Shown here: one piece after another, positions 16,403 to 24,835 of the stretch | Layout of the letters: every line of letters begins with the position of its first letter | Position numbering within the stretch: position 1 is the first letter of the stretch | Source: Bacteroidaceae bacterium | GTDB lineage: Bacteria > Bacteroidota > Bacteroidia > Bacteroidales > Bacteroidaceae | Length of the DNA stretch: 64,000 nt | NCBI GenBank assembly: GCA_017619585.1 | Contig: JAFZSA010000034.1 | Span: 1-64,000 of the forward strand | Direction of reading: 5' to 3' | Position numbers and translations under genes: made by a program | The notes under the pieces: model-generated | Told to the model about the DNA's origin: nothing | Seen by the model: the letters and a program-made list of their open reading frames with translations, nothing else | The model's database searches: none

Positions 16403-18994
16403 ATGAGAAGAAGAATCTTATCCGCATTCCTGTTTGTTGCCACCATGGCTTGTGCACAGACAGCAGAGTTTTTTAAGCCTTATGCCAGTACAGACCTGCG
16501 TTTGCCCTCTGTACCTCTGGTAGTGAATGACCCCTATTTTTCTATCTGGTCGCCCTACGATAAGCTGACCGATGGTACTACTCGCCACTGGACCAACGAC
16601 GAGAAGCCTCTGCTGGGTCTTCTGCGTGTTGACGGCAAAGCCTATCGCTTTATGGGTGCCGAGCAGAACTACGTGTTCTCTTCCATTGCCCCTATGTCCG
16701 ACGAGGAGCGTTGGGAAGGTAAGGTAACCCGCAAGACTCCTGCTGACGGTTGGCAAAAGGAAAGCTTTGATGCCAGCAGTTGGAAGACAGAGAAGGCTGC
16801 CTGGGGTAGCGAGGGAGAGAATATCAGCAGCCGCTGGGGACAGGCCGGCAGCGATATCTATATCCGTCGCGAGGTGGAGCTTACTGCCCAGCAGCTGCAG
16901 GAGGATCTGTATGTGAAGTATTCACACGATGATGTCTTCGAGCTTTACATCAATGGCACCAAGGTGGCTGATACAGGCGAGACTTGGGTGAATGGTGTGG
17001 TATTGCACTTGGATGGCGACCTGAAGAACCTCCTTCATGCAGGCAAGAACACTATTGCTGCCCACTGCCACAATACTACAGGTGGTGCGTATGCCGACTT
17101 TGGCCTCTTCAAGAACATCAAGCCCAAGGGGGCCAACATCCAGGTGGCTGAGCAGAAGAGTGTTGACGTATTGGCTACCAATACCTATTATACATTTGTC
17201 TGCGGTCCTGTTGAGTTGGACGTAGTCTTCACCGCTCCTATGCTGATTGATGACTACGACCTTATCTCTATGCCCATCAACTACATTTCTTATCAGGTAC
17301 GCGCTACCGACGGTAAGAAGCACGATGTTCAGATGTATATCAGTGCCAACCCCTTACAGGCTGTGAACAAGGATACACAGGCCACCATTACCACTATGGG
17401 TAATGAGAAGGGCGTGCAGTATGTTCGTACAGGAACCGTTGAGCAACCCATCCTGGCTAAGTCAGGCGATGGTATCTGCATCGACTGGGGTTATTTCTAT
17501 ATGCCTGCTATCAACGGTCGTGTTATGATGGGTGATGCCTCAGAAGTTCAGAATAATTTTGTGGAGAAAGGTGGCCTCCCCCTCCCAAGGAGGGGAGAAA
17601 GGGGCTCACAGTTCACCTCCCCTTTGGGGAGGATGGGAAGGGCTCTTGTTGCCCGCAAACCTGCAGAGATGCCAGTATTGGCTTATATCCACAACTTCGG
17701 TTCTGTAGAGACTGCCAGCAGTTTCATGATGATGGGTTACGATGAGATTGAGGACATTGAATACTTCTACAACCGCTACAAGGGCTACTGGGCTCATGGT
17801 GGTAGCGTGACCATCTTCGATGCTTTCAAGAATATGCAGAACGGCTATGCCAGCATCATGCAGCGTTGTCGTGCTTTCGACAAGATGATTTATGATGACG
17901 GCTTCAAGTCGGGCGGTAAGGAATATGCCGAGATTCTCTCTGGTTCTTACCGTCATGTGATGGCTGCTCATAAGCTCTTCCAGGATAAGGACGGCAACTT
18001 GTTGTGGTTCTCTAAGGAGAATAACTCTAACGGTTGTGTGAACACTGTTGACCTCACCTATCCTGAGGCTCCGCTGGTACTTTGCTACAACCCCAACCTG
18101 CAGAAGGCCATGATGACTTCTATCTTCGACTACAGCAAGAGCGGTCGTTGGACCAAACCATTCGCAGCTCACGACCTGGGTCAGTACCCCTTGGCTAACA
18201 AGCAGGTGTATGGTGGTGATATGCCCCTTGAGGAGTCTGGTAACATGCTTACCCTGGCTGCTGAGATCTGTAAGTTGGATGGCAATACAGCCTATGTAGA
18301 TCCTTACTGGGATATGATGACCGTCTGGGTGGATTACCTGGTAGAGAACGGCTTGCATCCTGCCAACCAGCTCTGTACCGACGATTTCGCCGGTCATTGG
18401 GCTGGTAACTGCAACTTGGCTCTGAAGGCTATCATGGGTATTGCCGGTTATGCCGAGATGGCCAAGATGAAGGGTCAGGACGAGGTTTACCAGAAGTACA
18501 ATGCCAAGGCTAAGGAGATGGCTGCCGCTTGGGAGAAAGAGACCAAGGTGGGTGACCACTACGAGTTGGCATACGGCGCTGGCAAGGATACTTGGAGCCA
18601 GAAATATAATATGGTATGGGATAAGCTGTGGAATACTGGCATCATCCCCAACGATGCCATGCAGACAGAAATCAAGTACTATCTGACCAAGCAGAACAAG
18701 TACGGTCTGCCCCTTGACTGCCGCAAGGACTATACCAAGAGTGACTGGATACTGTGGACCGCTGCCATGGCTCCCGATGCTGATACATTCAAGAAGTTCG
18801 TCAGCCCTGTCTATAAGTATATCAACGAGACAGAGAGTCGTGTGCCCATCTCTGACTGGAGCGACACCAAGACTGGTCGTATGACAGGCTTCAAGGCTCG
18901 TAGCGTTATTGGTGGCTACTGGTTCCGTGTGCTGATGGATAAGGTAAATCCTGCTCCTGCAGCATCCGCAAAGGCTAAGAAGGGTAAGAAGTAA
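16403..18994 (+). CDS. Secreted glutaminase-A-like protein (DUF4964/DUF5127/DUF4965/DUF1793 type)
   Basis: The mature protein is a multidomain secreted enzyme of the family annotated as glutaminase A in Bacteroides. It starts with RLPSVPLVVNDPYFSIWSPYD and TDGTTRHW (DUF4964). A galactose-binding-like insert (ISSRWGQAGSDIYIRREVEL...YVKYSHDDVFELYING) follows, and the long alpha-rich C-terminal part contains LLWFSKENNSNGCVNTVDLTYPEAPL, DLGQYPLANKQ and WAGNCNLALKAIMGIAGYAEM. The true catalytic reaction is uncertain; some related proteins act as glycosidases. The ATG at 16403 gives an immediate signal peptide (MRRRILSAFLFVATMACAQ) and 863 residues; the upstream in-frame ATG at 16382 is less likely. 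Odd: about 24 residues near 391-415 (LPLPRRGERGSQFTSPLGRM) come from an inserted palindromic repeat. Confidence 0.85.
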   Translation: MRRRILSAFLFVATMACAQTAEFFKPYASTDLRLPSVPLVVNDPYFSIWSPYDKLTDGTTRHWTNDEKPLLGLLRVDGKAYRFMGAEQNYVFSSIAPMSDEERWEGKVTRKTPADGWQKESFDASSWKTEKAAWGSEGENISSRWGQAGSDIYIRREVELTAQQLQEDLYVKYSHDDVFELYINGTKVADTGETWVNGVVLHLDGDLKNLLHAGKNTIAAHCHNTTGGAYADFGLFKNIKPKGANIQVAEQKSVDVLATNTYYTFVCGPVELDVVFTAPMLIDDYDLISMPINYISYQVRATDGKKHDVQMYISANPLQAVNKDTQATITTMGNEKGVQYVRTGTVEQPILAKSGDGICIDWGYFYMPAINGRVMMGDASEVQNNFVEKGGLPLPRRGERGSQFTSPLGRMGRALVARKPAEMPVLAYIHNFGSVETASSFMMMGYDEIEDIEYFYNRYKGYWAHGGSVTIFDAFKNMQNGYASIMQRCRAFDKMIYDDGFKSGGKEYAEILSGSYRHVMAAHKLFQDKDGNLLWFSKENNSNGCVNTVDLTYPEAPLVLCYNPNLQKAMMTSIFDYSKSGRWTKPFAAHDLGQYPLANKQVYGGDMPLEESGNMLTLAAEICKLDGNTAYVDPYWDMMTVWVDYLVENGLHPANQLCTDDFAGHWAGNCNLALKAIMGIAGYAEMAKMKGQDEVYQKYNAKAKEMAAAWEKETKVGDHYELAYGAGKDTWSQKYNMVWDKLWNTGIIPNDAMQTEIKYYLTKQNKYGLPLDCRKDYTKSDWILWTAAMAPDADTFKKFVSPVYKYINETESRVPISDWSDTKTGRMTGFKARSVIGGYWFRVLMDKVNPAPAASAKAKKGKK
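17573..17643 (+). repeat. Two-hairpin palindromic element inserted in frame in the glutaminase-like gene
   Basis: The first hairpin is CCTCCC-aa-GGAGGGG with GAGAAA after it; the second is CCTCCCC-ttt-GGGGAGG (17616-17632), followed by a GGGAAGGG tail. The same architecture recurs at 42371-42436 over the end of the sulfatase gene, and simpler relatives lie in the gaps at 18998, 39968 and 40490. The element keeps the reading frame and adds an Arg/Gly/Pro-rich loop. Confidence 0.82.
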
Positions 18995-18997
18995 AAC

Positions 18998-19037
18998 AGC
19001 CCCCTCCATCTGTCCCCTCCCCCGAGGAGGAGGGGTT
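18998..19037. repeat. Intergenic palindromic element after the glutaminase-like gene
   Basis: CCCCTCC and GGAGGAGGGG form a short palindrome directly after the stop codon, ending in GGTTAGCG. It is of the same C-rich/G-rich family as the element inside the preceding gene. Confidence 0.65.
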
Positions 19038-19041
19038 AGCG

Positions 19042-19082
19042 AAAAGAAAAGCCCCTGAGTGTATCTCAGAGGCTTTTCTTTT
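19042..19082. terminator. Bidirectional terminator between convergent genes
   Basis: AAAAGAAAAGCC (19042-19053) and GGCTTTTCTTTT (19071-19082), with CTGAG/CTCAG inside, form a long stem with A- and T-rich arms. It serves the glutaminase-like gene on the plus strand and the Stealth gene on the minus strand, whose stop codon overlaps the last bases. Confidence 0.88.
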
Positions 19083-19977
19083 ACTTCTCGAACGCTGATT
19101 TGCCTGGCAGGACTTCTTCTAGACGGTTTCGCAGTAGTGTTTTGCCATAGTAGTAATTATCGTGATACTCGTCATTGAGTACTATCACGTCACAGCCCGT
19201 AAAATCCAGATTGCTGATACTGTCTTCATCTCTGAGAGCTGTATAACGTGTTTTTATACCTCCTACATGTAACATACCTCTAATCATCAGGTTTAGCGGA
19301 TAGATGAGCCATGTTAGGTTTTTGCTTTCGCGGAAACGGGAAAGCGAGCCCTCTATTTCAGCCTGATACTTCTCCAGAACCTTCAGATTCTCTGACCGTA
19401 GGTGTGGTACTATGGCATGGTTGCAATAGGGCATGAGGAAGTATTCGCCTTCTTTACTGATATACTGAGGACATATCAACTGGTCAGAGTTATAGATAGT
19501 CTGAGTATATGTCCAGTTACAGAACTTATACCGCCCTATATTCAGCTTTATGCCGTTCTCGGGGAAGAAATCATCCAGTTTCAGTTCCTTCATAACTATG
19601 TAATCATCACAGGCATAAAGGTAGCGTTCGCTTAGTCCTTCTATACGCGGGATATACAGGTCTATGACGTTGGAGTTAAAAACTGGCAGATATTCATGCG
19701 GAACTATCTCCCAGTCCCAGACAATATGTACATGTCCGTTCTCTGTGTTCAACCATTTGGGGATTTGTGTCTCTGAGATGGAAACTACGATATATATGTT
19801 CCGTATCCAAGGCATGTATCTTTCTATGCTGCGCAGCTGGTAACGTAATGTCTCCCAGTCACGGAAGCGGGTAGCGTTATTGCTCCAGTCACTTACGCCA
19901 GACACATACTTCCTGTACTCCAGGAGCCAGTTCCTGTCGCTACAATCTACAAATGGTATTACGTAGTCTATGAGCAT
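19081..19977 (-). CDS. Stealth-family sugar-phosphate transferase
   Basis: 298 residues with the conserved blocks of Stealth/capsule hexose-1-phosphate transferases. CR1-like DYVIPFVDCSDRNW is at 4-17, CR2-like RFRDWETLRYQLRSIERYMPW at 38-57, and CR3-like VIDLYIPRIEGLSERYLYACDD near 104-125. A His-containing CNHAIVPHL block lies near 185. Members join hexose-1-phosphate units through phosphodiesters in exopolysaccharide or glycan synthesis. It is the last gene of a four-gene minus-strand cassette, 45 nt after the membrane-anchored protein, so it may modify a cell-surface or peptide-linked glycan made by this cassette. Family assignment is good; substrate unknown. Confidence 0.85.
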   Translation of the reverse strand: MLIDYVIPFVDCSDRNWLLEYRKYVSGVSDWSNNATRFRDWETLRYQLRSIERYMPWIRNIYIVVSISETQIPKWLNTENGHVHIVWDWEIVPHEYLPVFNSNVIDLYIPRIEGLSERYLYACDDYIVMKELKLDDFFPENGIKLNIGRYKFCNWTYTQTIYNSDQLICPQYISKEGEYFLMPYCNHAIVPHLRSENLKVLEKYQAEIEGSLSRFRESKNLTWLIYPLNLMIRGMLHVGGIKTRYTALRDEDSISNLDFTGCDVIVLNDEYHDNYYYGKTLLRNRLEEVLPGKSAFEK

Positions 19978-20022
19978 AATACATCCCTATTTCTATATGA
20001 GCATCCTTGCTTCTGTAATTTA

Positions 20023-20664
20023 TCAATACTTAACTGTATAATACTTTGGTGTATTATTAACGGTTTTCTCAATAACTCTGTCTGGAAATACAAAACGAAT
20101 TTTATGAGGAAATGAGTCCGTTTCATTAAGGGAGAATAAAGAGTATGTCTTGAGAGGACGAAAATACAATACCCCGTCATTCGTCAAGAACTTTTCCTGT
20201 GCTCTGATATCATGATCACAAAACACATATAGCAAAGTGTCCAAACCATAAAGATCGGCATTCCCGTATTTCATTGAGTCACAGGTTGTTGTTTCAAACA
20301 TATCATTCAACTGTGTCCCGTGTTTTGTTTCTATGTATATATTCAGGACAGAATCCTCCGAACCATCAGGGAATGGGGGTAAGCCATCGTAATAGATGCC
20401 GGGATGAATTTCCGTTCTCGTTCCTTCTTTCAGGCTTGTTTTCATGAGATATAGTTTCTTGCCAGAAAACAAACTATCCCCATCTATAATTACTCTTTGC
20501 AGGGCTACATCTGATATAACATACGTTTGTGGATACTTCTTTAGAGAGGTTACATAGATTAGGCCATAGGCTATTATGCAGAATAAAATGCATCCACAAG
20601 TCCCAATCAGAAGGAATCGGACAATCTTCCATATAAGATGATGTGCTCTCCTCATAATAATCAC
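20023..20664 (-). CDS. Membrane-anchored protein of unknown function in the four-gene cassette
   Basis: 213 residues: a basic N-terminus (MIIMRRAHHLIWK), one strong hydrophobic helix (about 15-36, FLLIGTCGCILFCIIAYGLIY) and then a soluble beta-rich domain facing the periplasm or outside. No family is recognised. The ATG at position 4 (MRRAHH) is an alternative start. Its start overlaps the stop of the cysteine-protease gene by 4 bp (ATGA on the minus strand), a tight coupling typical of partner proteins. That placement makes an immunity or export-partner role for the protease possible; this is inference only. Confidence 0.75.
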   Translation of the reverse strand: MIIMRRAHHLIWKIVRFLLIGTCGCILFCIIAYGLIYVTSLKKYPQTYVISDVALQRVIIDGDSLFSGKKLYLMKTSLKEGTRTEIHPGIYYDGLPPFPDGSEDSVLNIYIETKHGTQLNDMFETTTCDSMKYGNADLYGLDTLLYVFCDHDIRAQEKFLTNDGVLYFRPLKTYSLFSLNETDSFPHKIRFVFPDRVIEKTVNNTPKYYTVKY

Positions 20665-21773
20665 CTGTCAATTATATATAATCCCCATACTTTGGTTGTT
20701 TGTGATTTGTATGGTTGTTCTCGTCCCATTTGCCAATAATTAATAGCGTGATCATTTGTAGTACCTAAGATCTGAACGTAATGCCTTGGGATACCTTCCT
20801 CTTCAAAATTACCATTTACATCTGTATAGCCAATAAGGGCAATTACATATTTTCTGCTATAATCTATTTTAGATAGCTGATCGAAAGAATCTGTCAGATG
20901 GGAATATGTGTGACATTCACAGTTTTTGTGAAGCTGATCCTCAAAGAAACTGTTAATCTCTGTAGGCCATGTAATAGATGACCATCCTGACCCATCCGTA
21001 AATGGGTTATAACTCGTTGTTTCGTTATATGTGTTTCTAAATGCCCCTTGAACAATACAATCTAATGCTGTAGTCTTCAGTTCTTTTGCTTGTGCATCAG
21101 TACCTGTTTTAGATGCTTCGCATACTTTTAACCCCCACTTATCATATTTACCTGTTTCGTATAAACTAATTGCAGCCTCTGCATATTTGTCAGGCATACA
21201 TTCCAGAAGATACTTGCAGATAGCAGCAATTCCACAAGTCCCATTCTCACCTTGTTTAACTAATGCTGGGGTAGATATTTGTTCTCGCAAATCTTGGATA
21301 AACTTTGTTTTACTTATATTCGGATATGCTACGGAAGTTACACGATTTTCGAATCGTTTTATAATATCCAATGCACGTGATTTAGGAGTACTTCCTCCAC
21401 TGGAATTTCCTCCTCCACCGCCTCCTCCGGTGTTGTTGTTCCCACCTCCTGTATTTCCTCCTCCACCGCCTCCGGTGTTATCTCCATTTGAGTCATCATC
21501 GTCATCCCAAGGTTTATATGGGTACGAACCCCACCAACTTGAACCCCACCATGAGCCCCACCAGTGTGACCCCCACGGATCAGATCCGCTTCCGCTGGAG
21601 CCATAGCCTGAATATCCTTTGGAGCCATAAAAGACTGCATCTTTCAAGGCATATACCACGCTACCTGTTTCATCTGTAATATAACCGCCTTGCCACTGTC
21701 CTGATTCTGAAAGCGATTCATACTCTTCTAATGAATAGGGATTCTCTTGCGTCCCCTTCTCGTCTGTTGCCAT
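20661..21773 (-). CDS. Putative papain-like cysteine protease with Gly/Trp/Asp-rich linker
   Basis: 370 residues in three parts. Residues 1-50 are a small N-terminal domain (NPYSLEEYESLSESGQWQGG, double Gly at 29-30). Residues 51-130 are a low-complexity linker with three WWGS motifs, an Asp run and long Gly/Asn runs. Residues 131-370 resemble a papain-fold peptidase: QGENGTCGIAAI supplies a probable oxyanion Gln174 and nucleophile Cys180, and GIPRHYVQILG supplies His331. Asn345 or Asp341 in NDHAINYWQMG may be the third residue. There is no signal peptide, so export would need the N-terminal domain or a dedicated system. It lies second in a four-gene cassette, 26 nt after the glycosyltransferase-like gene. 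A peptidase-type toxin or peptide-processing enzyme is inference; a C39-like fold is the nearest guess. Confidence 0.75.
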   Translation of the reverse strand: MATDEKGTQENPYSLEEYESLSESGQWQGGYITDETGSVVYALKDAVFYGSKGYSGYGSSGSGSDPWGSHWWGSWWGSSWWGSYPYKPWDDDDDSNGDNTGGGGGGNTGGGNNNTGGGGGGGNSSGGSTPKSRALDIIKRFENRVTSVAYPNISKTKFIQDLREQISTPALVKQGENGTCGIAAICKYLLECMPDKYAEAAISLYETGKYDKWGLKVCEASKTGTDAQAKELKTTALDCIVQGAFRNTYNETTSYNPFTDGSGWSSITWPTEINSFFEDQLHKNCECHTYSHLTDSFDQLSKIDYSRKYVIALIGYTDVNGNFEEEGIPRHYVQILGTTNDHAINYWQMGREQPYKSQTTKVWGLYIIDR

Positions 21774-21799
21774 ATCTATATGTTTTTAAATTTAATATA

Positions 21800-23236
21800 T
21801 TAATTTTCTTTCTTGTGCGCAATCAAAACTCCTTGTTTTAATATATGTGAAATATGATGGTAAATTAGCCTTCTTGCACCACTTCTTGATTTCTCCGAAC
21901 TTAATGCAAAACTCCCCATTAATTCAGCTTCCAGTTCATGGTAAGATGTTGCTTTTTTTACTAGCAATGAGATTATTCTTTGCTGAAAGTCTACCACAGG
22001 CACTTCCTTTATGCCATCATGTAATAAGACTGGGAAAAGGCATATGCCATCTAAAGGATATTGCTTTTCACAATTGAATCGTTGTTTTATGAGTTCTGTG
22101 GCTTTGGGGTTCCATCTCTCGTTTACCTTGTAAACATAAAGATAGGGGTTAACGCTTATAATGTAATCCCCCTTTTCTTCTGGAGAAGCCATAAAGAAAT
22201 CATGTGAATCTAATATAGCCTTGTCTGTTTCTATGATTTTGTCAACGCCACATAAGTCCCATTCGGCTGCCTTAAGTTCACGTATATCCTCATATTGTGC
22301 TATATTACGTTCTATACTATCATAATTACGGGTAGGGCATCCCGTTTTACATAGCCTTCTATGAGACGATTCAAAAAGATGAATAATCCTGATAAAATAG
22401 TCGTAATATAGTCGAAACATCACTTTTTCCAACTGATCACTATTGAATTCTGCCCTTTTATGTCCTCCCACTAAGTGAAAGAATTGTTTTTCTTCATAAT
22501 TTTCTAAGCTGCAAAACTCACGCGAGGAATACCCCATATCTTTTATCGCCCTCTCATGTACACTCGTTACAGTCCGCCCTTCGTTTTCAGCCATAATAGC
22601 CATCAGAACTTGCTCAAAGAATACATTACAACATACACGGGAACATTTCTCAGACAAGTCGTTCATATTGTTGACTTGCAGAAAGTCTTCTGCCTCCTTA
22701 CAGTAACGATGTATAAAGTCAAGGTCACTACCACCGAAGATTCCCATGTTATAAGACGGAACAGACTGTACAGCTAACCCTCTTTGCAGGAATTCAGGTA
22801 GAACAATCTCTGGATATCCGAGCAAATGGTCAATCATGGACCGATAATAACGTGTCCCTATCTCACGATTCTGAGCCACTAGCGGAGCGTTGGCTATGTC
22901 CTCCGGAATAGGATGAGGAAGATATACGTCTCCGTCGATATGCAGGAAGGGCTTTGTCTGCATGCTGTAGGTCTTAATTTTGGCATATGCCCAATGATGT
23001 GGAAGGCAAAGATTCTTGTCGTAAGCTACATTCACCTCGGTATATGGGAGGTGTAATTTGCTAATTAGCACATCATACCCTTCTGGATCAGTATAGAGTG
23101 CTACATCGTCATAGTGTTCCCTCAGGCTCAGGCAACTTAAAGCCCACGACATTAGGTTGTATTCAGGGTGCGACCATCCAAAGGGGTACTTTAAGGGGTC
23201 TCTACCTGCCGTCCAGAAGGTTTGTACAATTCTCAT
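21800..23236 (-). CDS. Glycosyltransferase-like protein (DUF6734 type)
   Basis: 478 residues starting RIVQTFWTAGRDPLKYPFGW. The N-terminal half resembles GT-A sugar transferases: FLHIDGDVYLPHP contains a DGD metal motif at 101-103, and VPSYNMGIFGG lies near 190. The C-terminal half is alpha-rich and unassigned. Related Bacteroidota proteins are annotated DUF6734 and occur next to small peptide and peptidase genes; I recall this association and cannot check it here. First gene of the cassette, directly downstream of a consensus promoter. It is more AT-rich than the housekeeping genes around it, which would fit acquisition by transfer. Confidence 0.72.
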   Translation of the reverse strand: MRIVQTFWTAGRDPLKYPFGWSHPEYNLMSWALSCLSLREHYDDVALYTDPEGYDVLISKLHLPYTEVNVAYDKNLCLPHHWAYAKIKTYSMQTKPFLHIDGDVYLPHPIPEDIANAPLVAQNREIGTRYYRSMIDHLLGYPEIVLPEFLQRGLAVQSVPSYNMGIFGGSDLDFIHRYCKEAEDFLQVNNMNDLSEKCSRVCCNVFFEQVLMAIMAENEGRTVTSVHERAIKDMGYSSREFCSLENYEEKQFFHLVGGHKRAEFNSDQLEKVMFRLYYDYFIRIIHLFESSHRRLCKTGCPTRNYDSIERNIAQYEDIRELKAAEWDLCGVDKIIETDKAILDSHDFFMASPEEKGDYIISVNPYLYVYKVNERWNPKATELIKQRFNCEKQYPLDGICLFPVLLHDGIKEVPVVDFQQRIISLLVKKATSYHELEAELMGSFALSSEKSRSGARRLIYHHISHILKQGVLIAHKKEN

Positions 23237-23288
23237 GTTAAAATGTGTTTAATACGGTGTGCGCGTTCTTTCTTAAGATTAAACAACA

Positions 23289-23319
23289 CAAAAATACTAT
23301 GTTTTATAGAAAGGACAAA
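23289..23319 (-). promoter_or_regulatory. Promoter of the four-gene cassette
   Basis: On the minus strand: TTTG (complement of 23316-23319), 19 nt, TATTTTTG (complement of 23289-23296). An exact consensus promoter 53 bp upstream of the glycosyltransferase-like start; it could drive all four genes to the terminator at 19042-19082. Confidence 0.75.
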
Positions 23320-23437
23320 ATTCTAAAATATACTTTATGCAACTTTTAGCATAATTTATGATATAAGAAGGTTTGTCTTAGATTTCGGAGGGGGATTTCT
23401 TGTTTTCTTCTTGATTATCGAAAAAAAACTCGTTGGT

Positions 23438-23470
23438 TTTGTTGTATATAACAAGAAAATAGTATATTTG
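23438..23470 (+). promoter_or_regulatory. Promoter of the 23489 gene
   Basis: TTTG at 23438-23441, 21 nt, TATATTTG at 23463-23470. It lies inside the open frame upstream of the chosen start, so translation must begin at or after 23489. Confidence 0.65.
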
Positions 23471-23488
23471 AGGCGAAAAATACACATT

Positions 23489-24298
23489 ATGGTTATGATT
23501 ACGCTATCAAAAAACTATTCTTTGTTGTCTGCACTACTGGTGCTGATGTTCATTACCCCTTCTAAGATGAATGCTCAGGAGGATGTGCCCAGGTTTTATG
23601 TAGAAGCCGCCTTTCATGATGTGTGGCCTTCTGCTGGTATTGATGTAATTCAGGCAAGAGCCAATGCCTTTGTCTTTGAGGGAAAGTATGATGAGTACCA
23701 TAAATGGGAATTACACCGATATTTGAAAGGCAAACGCCAATATGACAAGATGGAGAAAAAGATTAGGGCTTGCGATGATGAAGATGAAAAAGATAGCCTG
23801 CAGTCGTTACGCAAGCGCTTGTCATACGAGTCAAGGATGCAGAAGAATCCCTATCATAGACACAACTATGTGGTGATGATTGAACCTTCATTTGAACCGC
23901 ATTGCAGTTTTGCTGTAGAGAAAGACACGCTGGTCTATATGGAATATGTAAAAGGCAAGCAAAAGAAAAGTAAACAGTTTGCTGTTACCTCCCATGCAAT
24001 GTCTGCGCCTGAGGAATTCTGCACAGTCTTTAGACATCTGATGGAAAGGATGACATATTCTGCCAAAATCAGAGAAGAACCCAGTAGGACTATGGATGGA
24101 ACAAATTATAAGGTTCTTGTAGGTCCCTACCCAACGCATATTGTTAGCGTTCATTCTCCTTGGGGTGAGAACGGGAAGGCACTTAAGGCACTATTTAACA
24201 ACATCTCCGAAGCAGCCAAGAAGCAGGATGCTTCTGCCCTGCAGTCCCTCCTTCCAGAAGTAAAGCGCTTTGATGCTCTGTACGACAAGCAGAAATGA
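23489..24298 (+). CDS. Secreted protein of unknown function
   Basis: From the ATG at 23489 the protein has 269 residues; the ATG at 23495 is equally possible. The frame is open further upstream to 23411, but a consensus promoter lies there. A signal peptide (LLSALLVLMFITPSKMNAQ) is followed by a basic, charged soluble domain with KMEKKIRACDDEDEKDSLQ and RYLKGKRQYDK stretches. A later part, VLVGPYPTHIVSVHSPWGENGKALKALFNNI, may be a small alpha/beta fold. I recognise no family. It stands alone between the cassette and a long gene-free region. Confidence 0.75.
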   Translation: MVMITLSKNYSLLSALLVLMFITPSKMNAQEDVPRFYVEAAFHDVWPSAGIDVIQARANAFVFEGKYDEYHKWELHRYLKGKRQYDKMEKKIRACDDEDEKDSLQSLRKRLSYESRMQKNPYHRHNYVVMIEPSFEPHCSFAVEKDTLVYMEYVKGKQKKSKQFAVTSHAMSAPEEFCTVFRHLMERMTYSAKIREEPSRTMDGTNYKVLVGPYPTHIVSVHSPWGENGKALKALFNNISEAAKKQDASALQSLLPEVKRFDALYDKQK

Positions 24299-24380
24299 CG
24301 TTATTCATTTAACTTCCGGTTTTCGACAAAAACCATAAAAACCCCTCTTCCGATGTCTTTGCTCTTTGAGCATCAGTGCT

Positions 24381-24431
24381 GATGTCAGGGCTCTGTGTCT
24401 GTGGGTAAGCTCACACACAAGCCCTGACATC
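24381..24431. repeat. Long hairpin with 12-bp perfect stem
   Basis: GATGTCAGGGCT (24381-24392) pairs perfectly with AGCCCTGACATC (24420-24431). The inner bases (TGTGT near 24394 and ACACA near 24415) can extend the stem. No U-run follows on either strand, so it is not an obvious terminator. Confidence 0.75.
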
Positions 24432-24775
24432 ACCACATGTTGCTTTGCAACTTAAGACATCTCCAGAGGAAAAACACCGTTCCGCTTCGCTTCACTGAAA
24501 AACAGCGCATGGGAAATAAATTCATTCTTGGTTCTGGCGATAAGTTGAGACATGTCGTCTTGTCAAGGATTTTCCTTAACAATATTCCGTAATCCCTGTT
24601 AGCTATTCCCTAATCCGTTTTTTCTGTCTAACTGGGCAAGAAAAATTCCCTGGTTGGGGAGTTTGTTGTTTCGTGTTAGTGAGATTTTAACTCCAATATA
24701 AGCAAAAATGAAAGTGTAAAATATTTTCCTGTTCAATACGATGCGGACCACATTGAGAATTAATACTAATAATTG

Positions 24776-24835
24776 CTACTATTAAGAGAAAATTTTGCAA
24801 ACCTTAATAGTAACAATTGTTAAACTTAATAGTAG
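24776..24835. repeat. CTTAATAGTA repeats, two direct at 22-bp spacing and one inverted
   Basis: CTACTATTAAG (24776-24786) is the exact inverse of CTTAATAGTAG (24825-24835); CTTAATAGTAA lies between them (24803-24813), 22 bp before the last copy. This looks like an operator cluster, about 100 bp outside the left end of the VapE element. Confidence 0.75.

Noticed and set aside
17606..19009. 467-codon open frame on the minus strand
   Set aside because: Antisense to the glutaminase-like gene; His/Leu/Val-rich translation without domain features.
23411..23488. N-terminal extension of the 23489 gene
   Set aside because: A consensus promoter lies within it and the signal peptide starts later.
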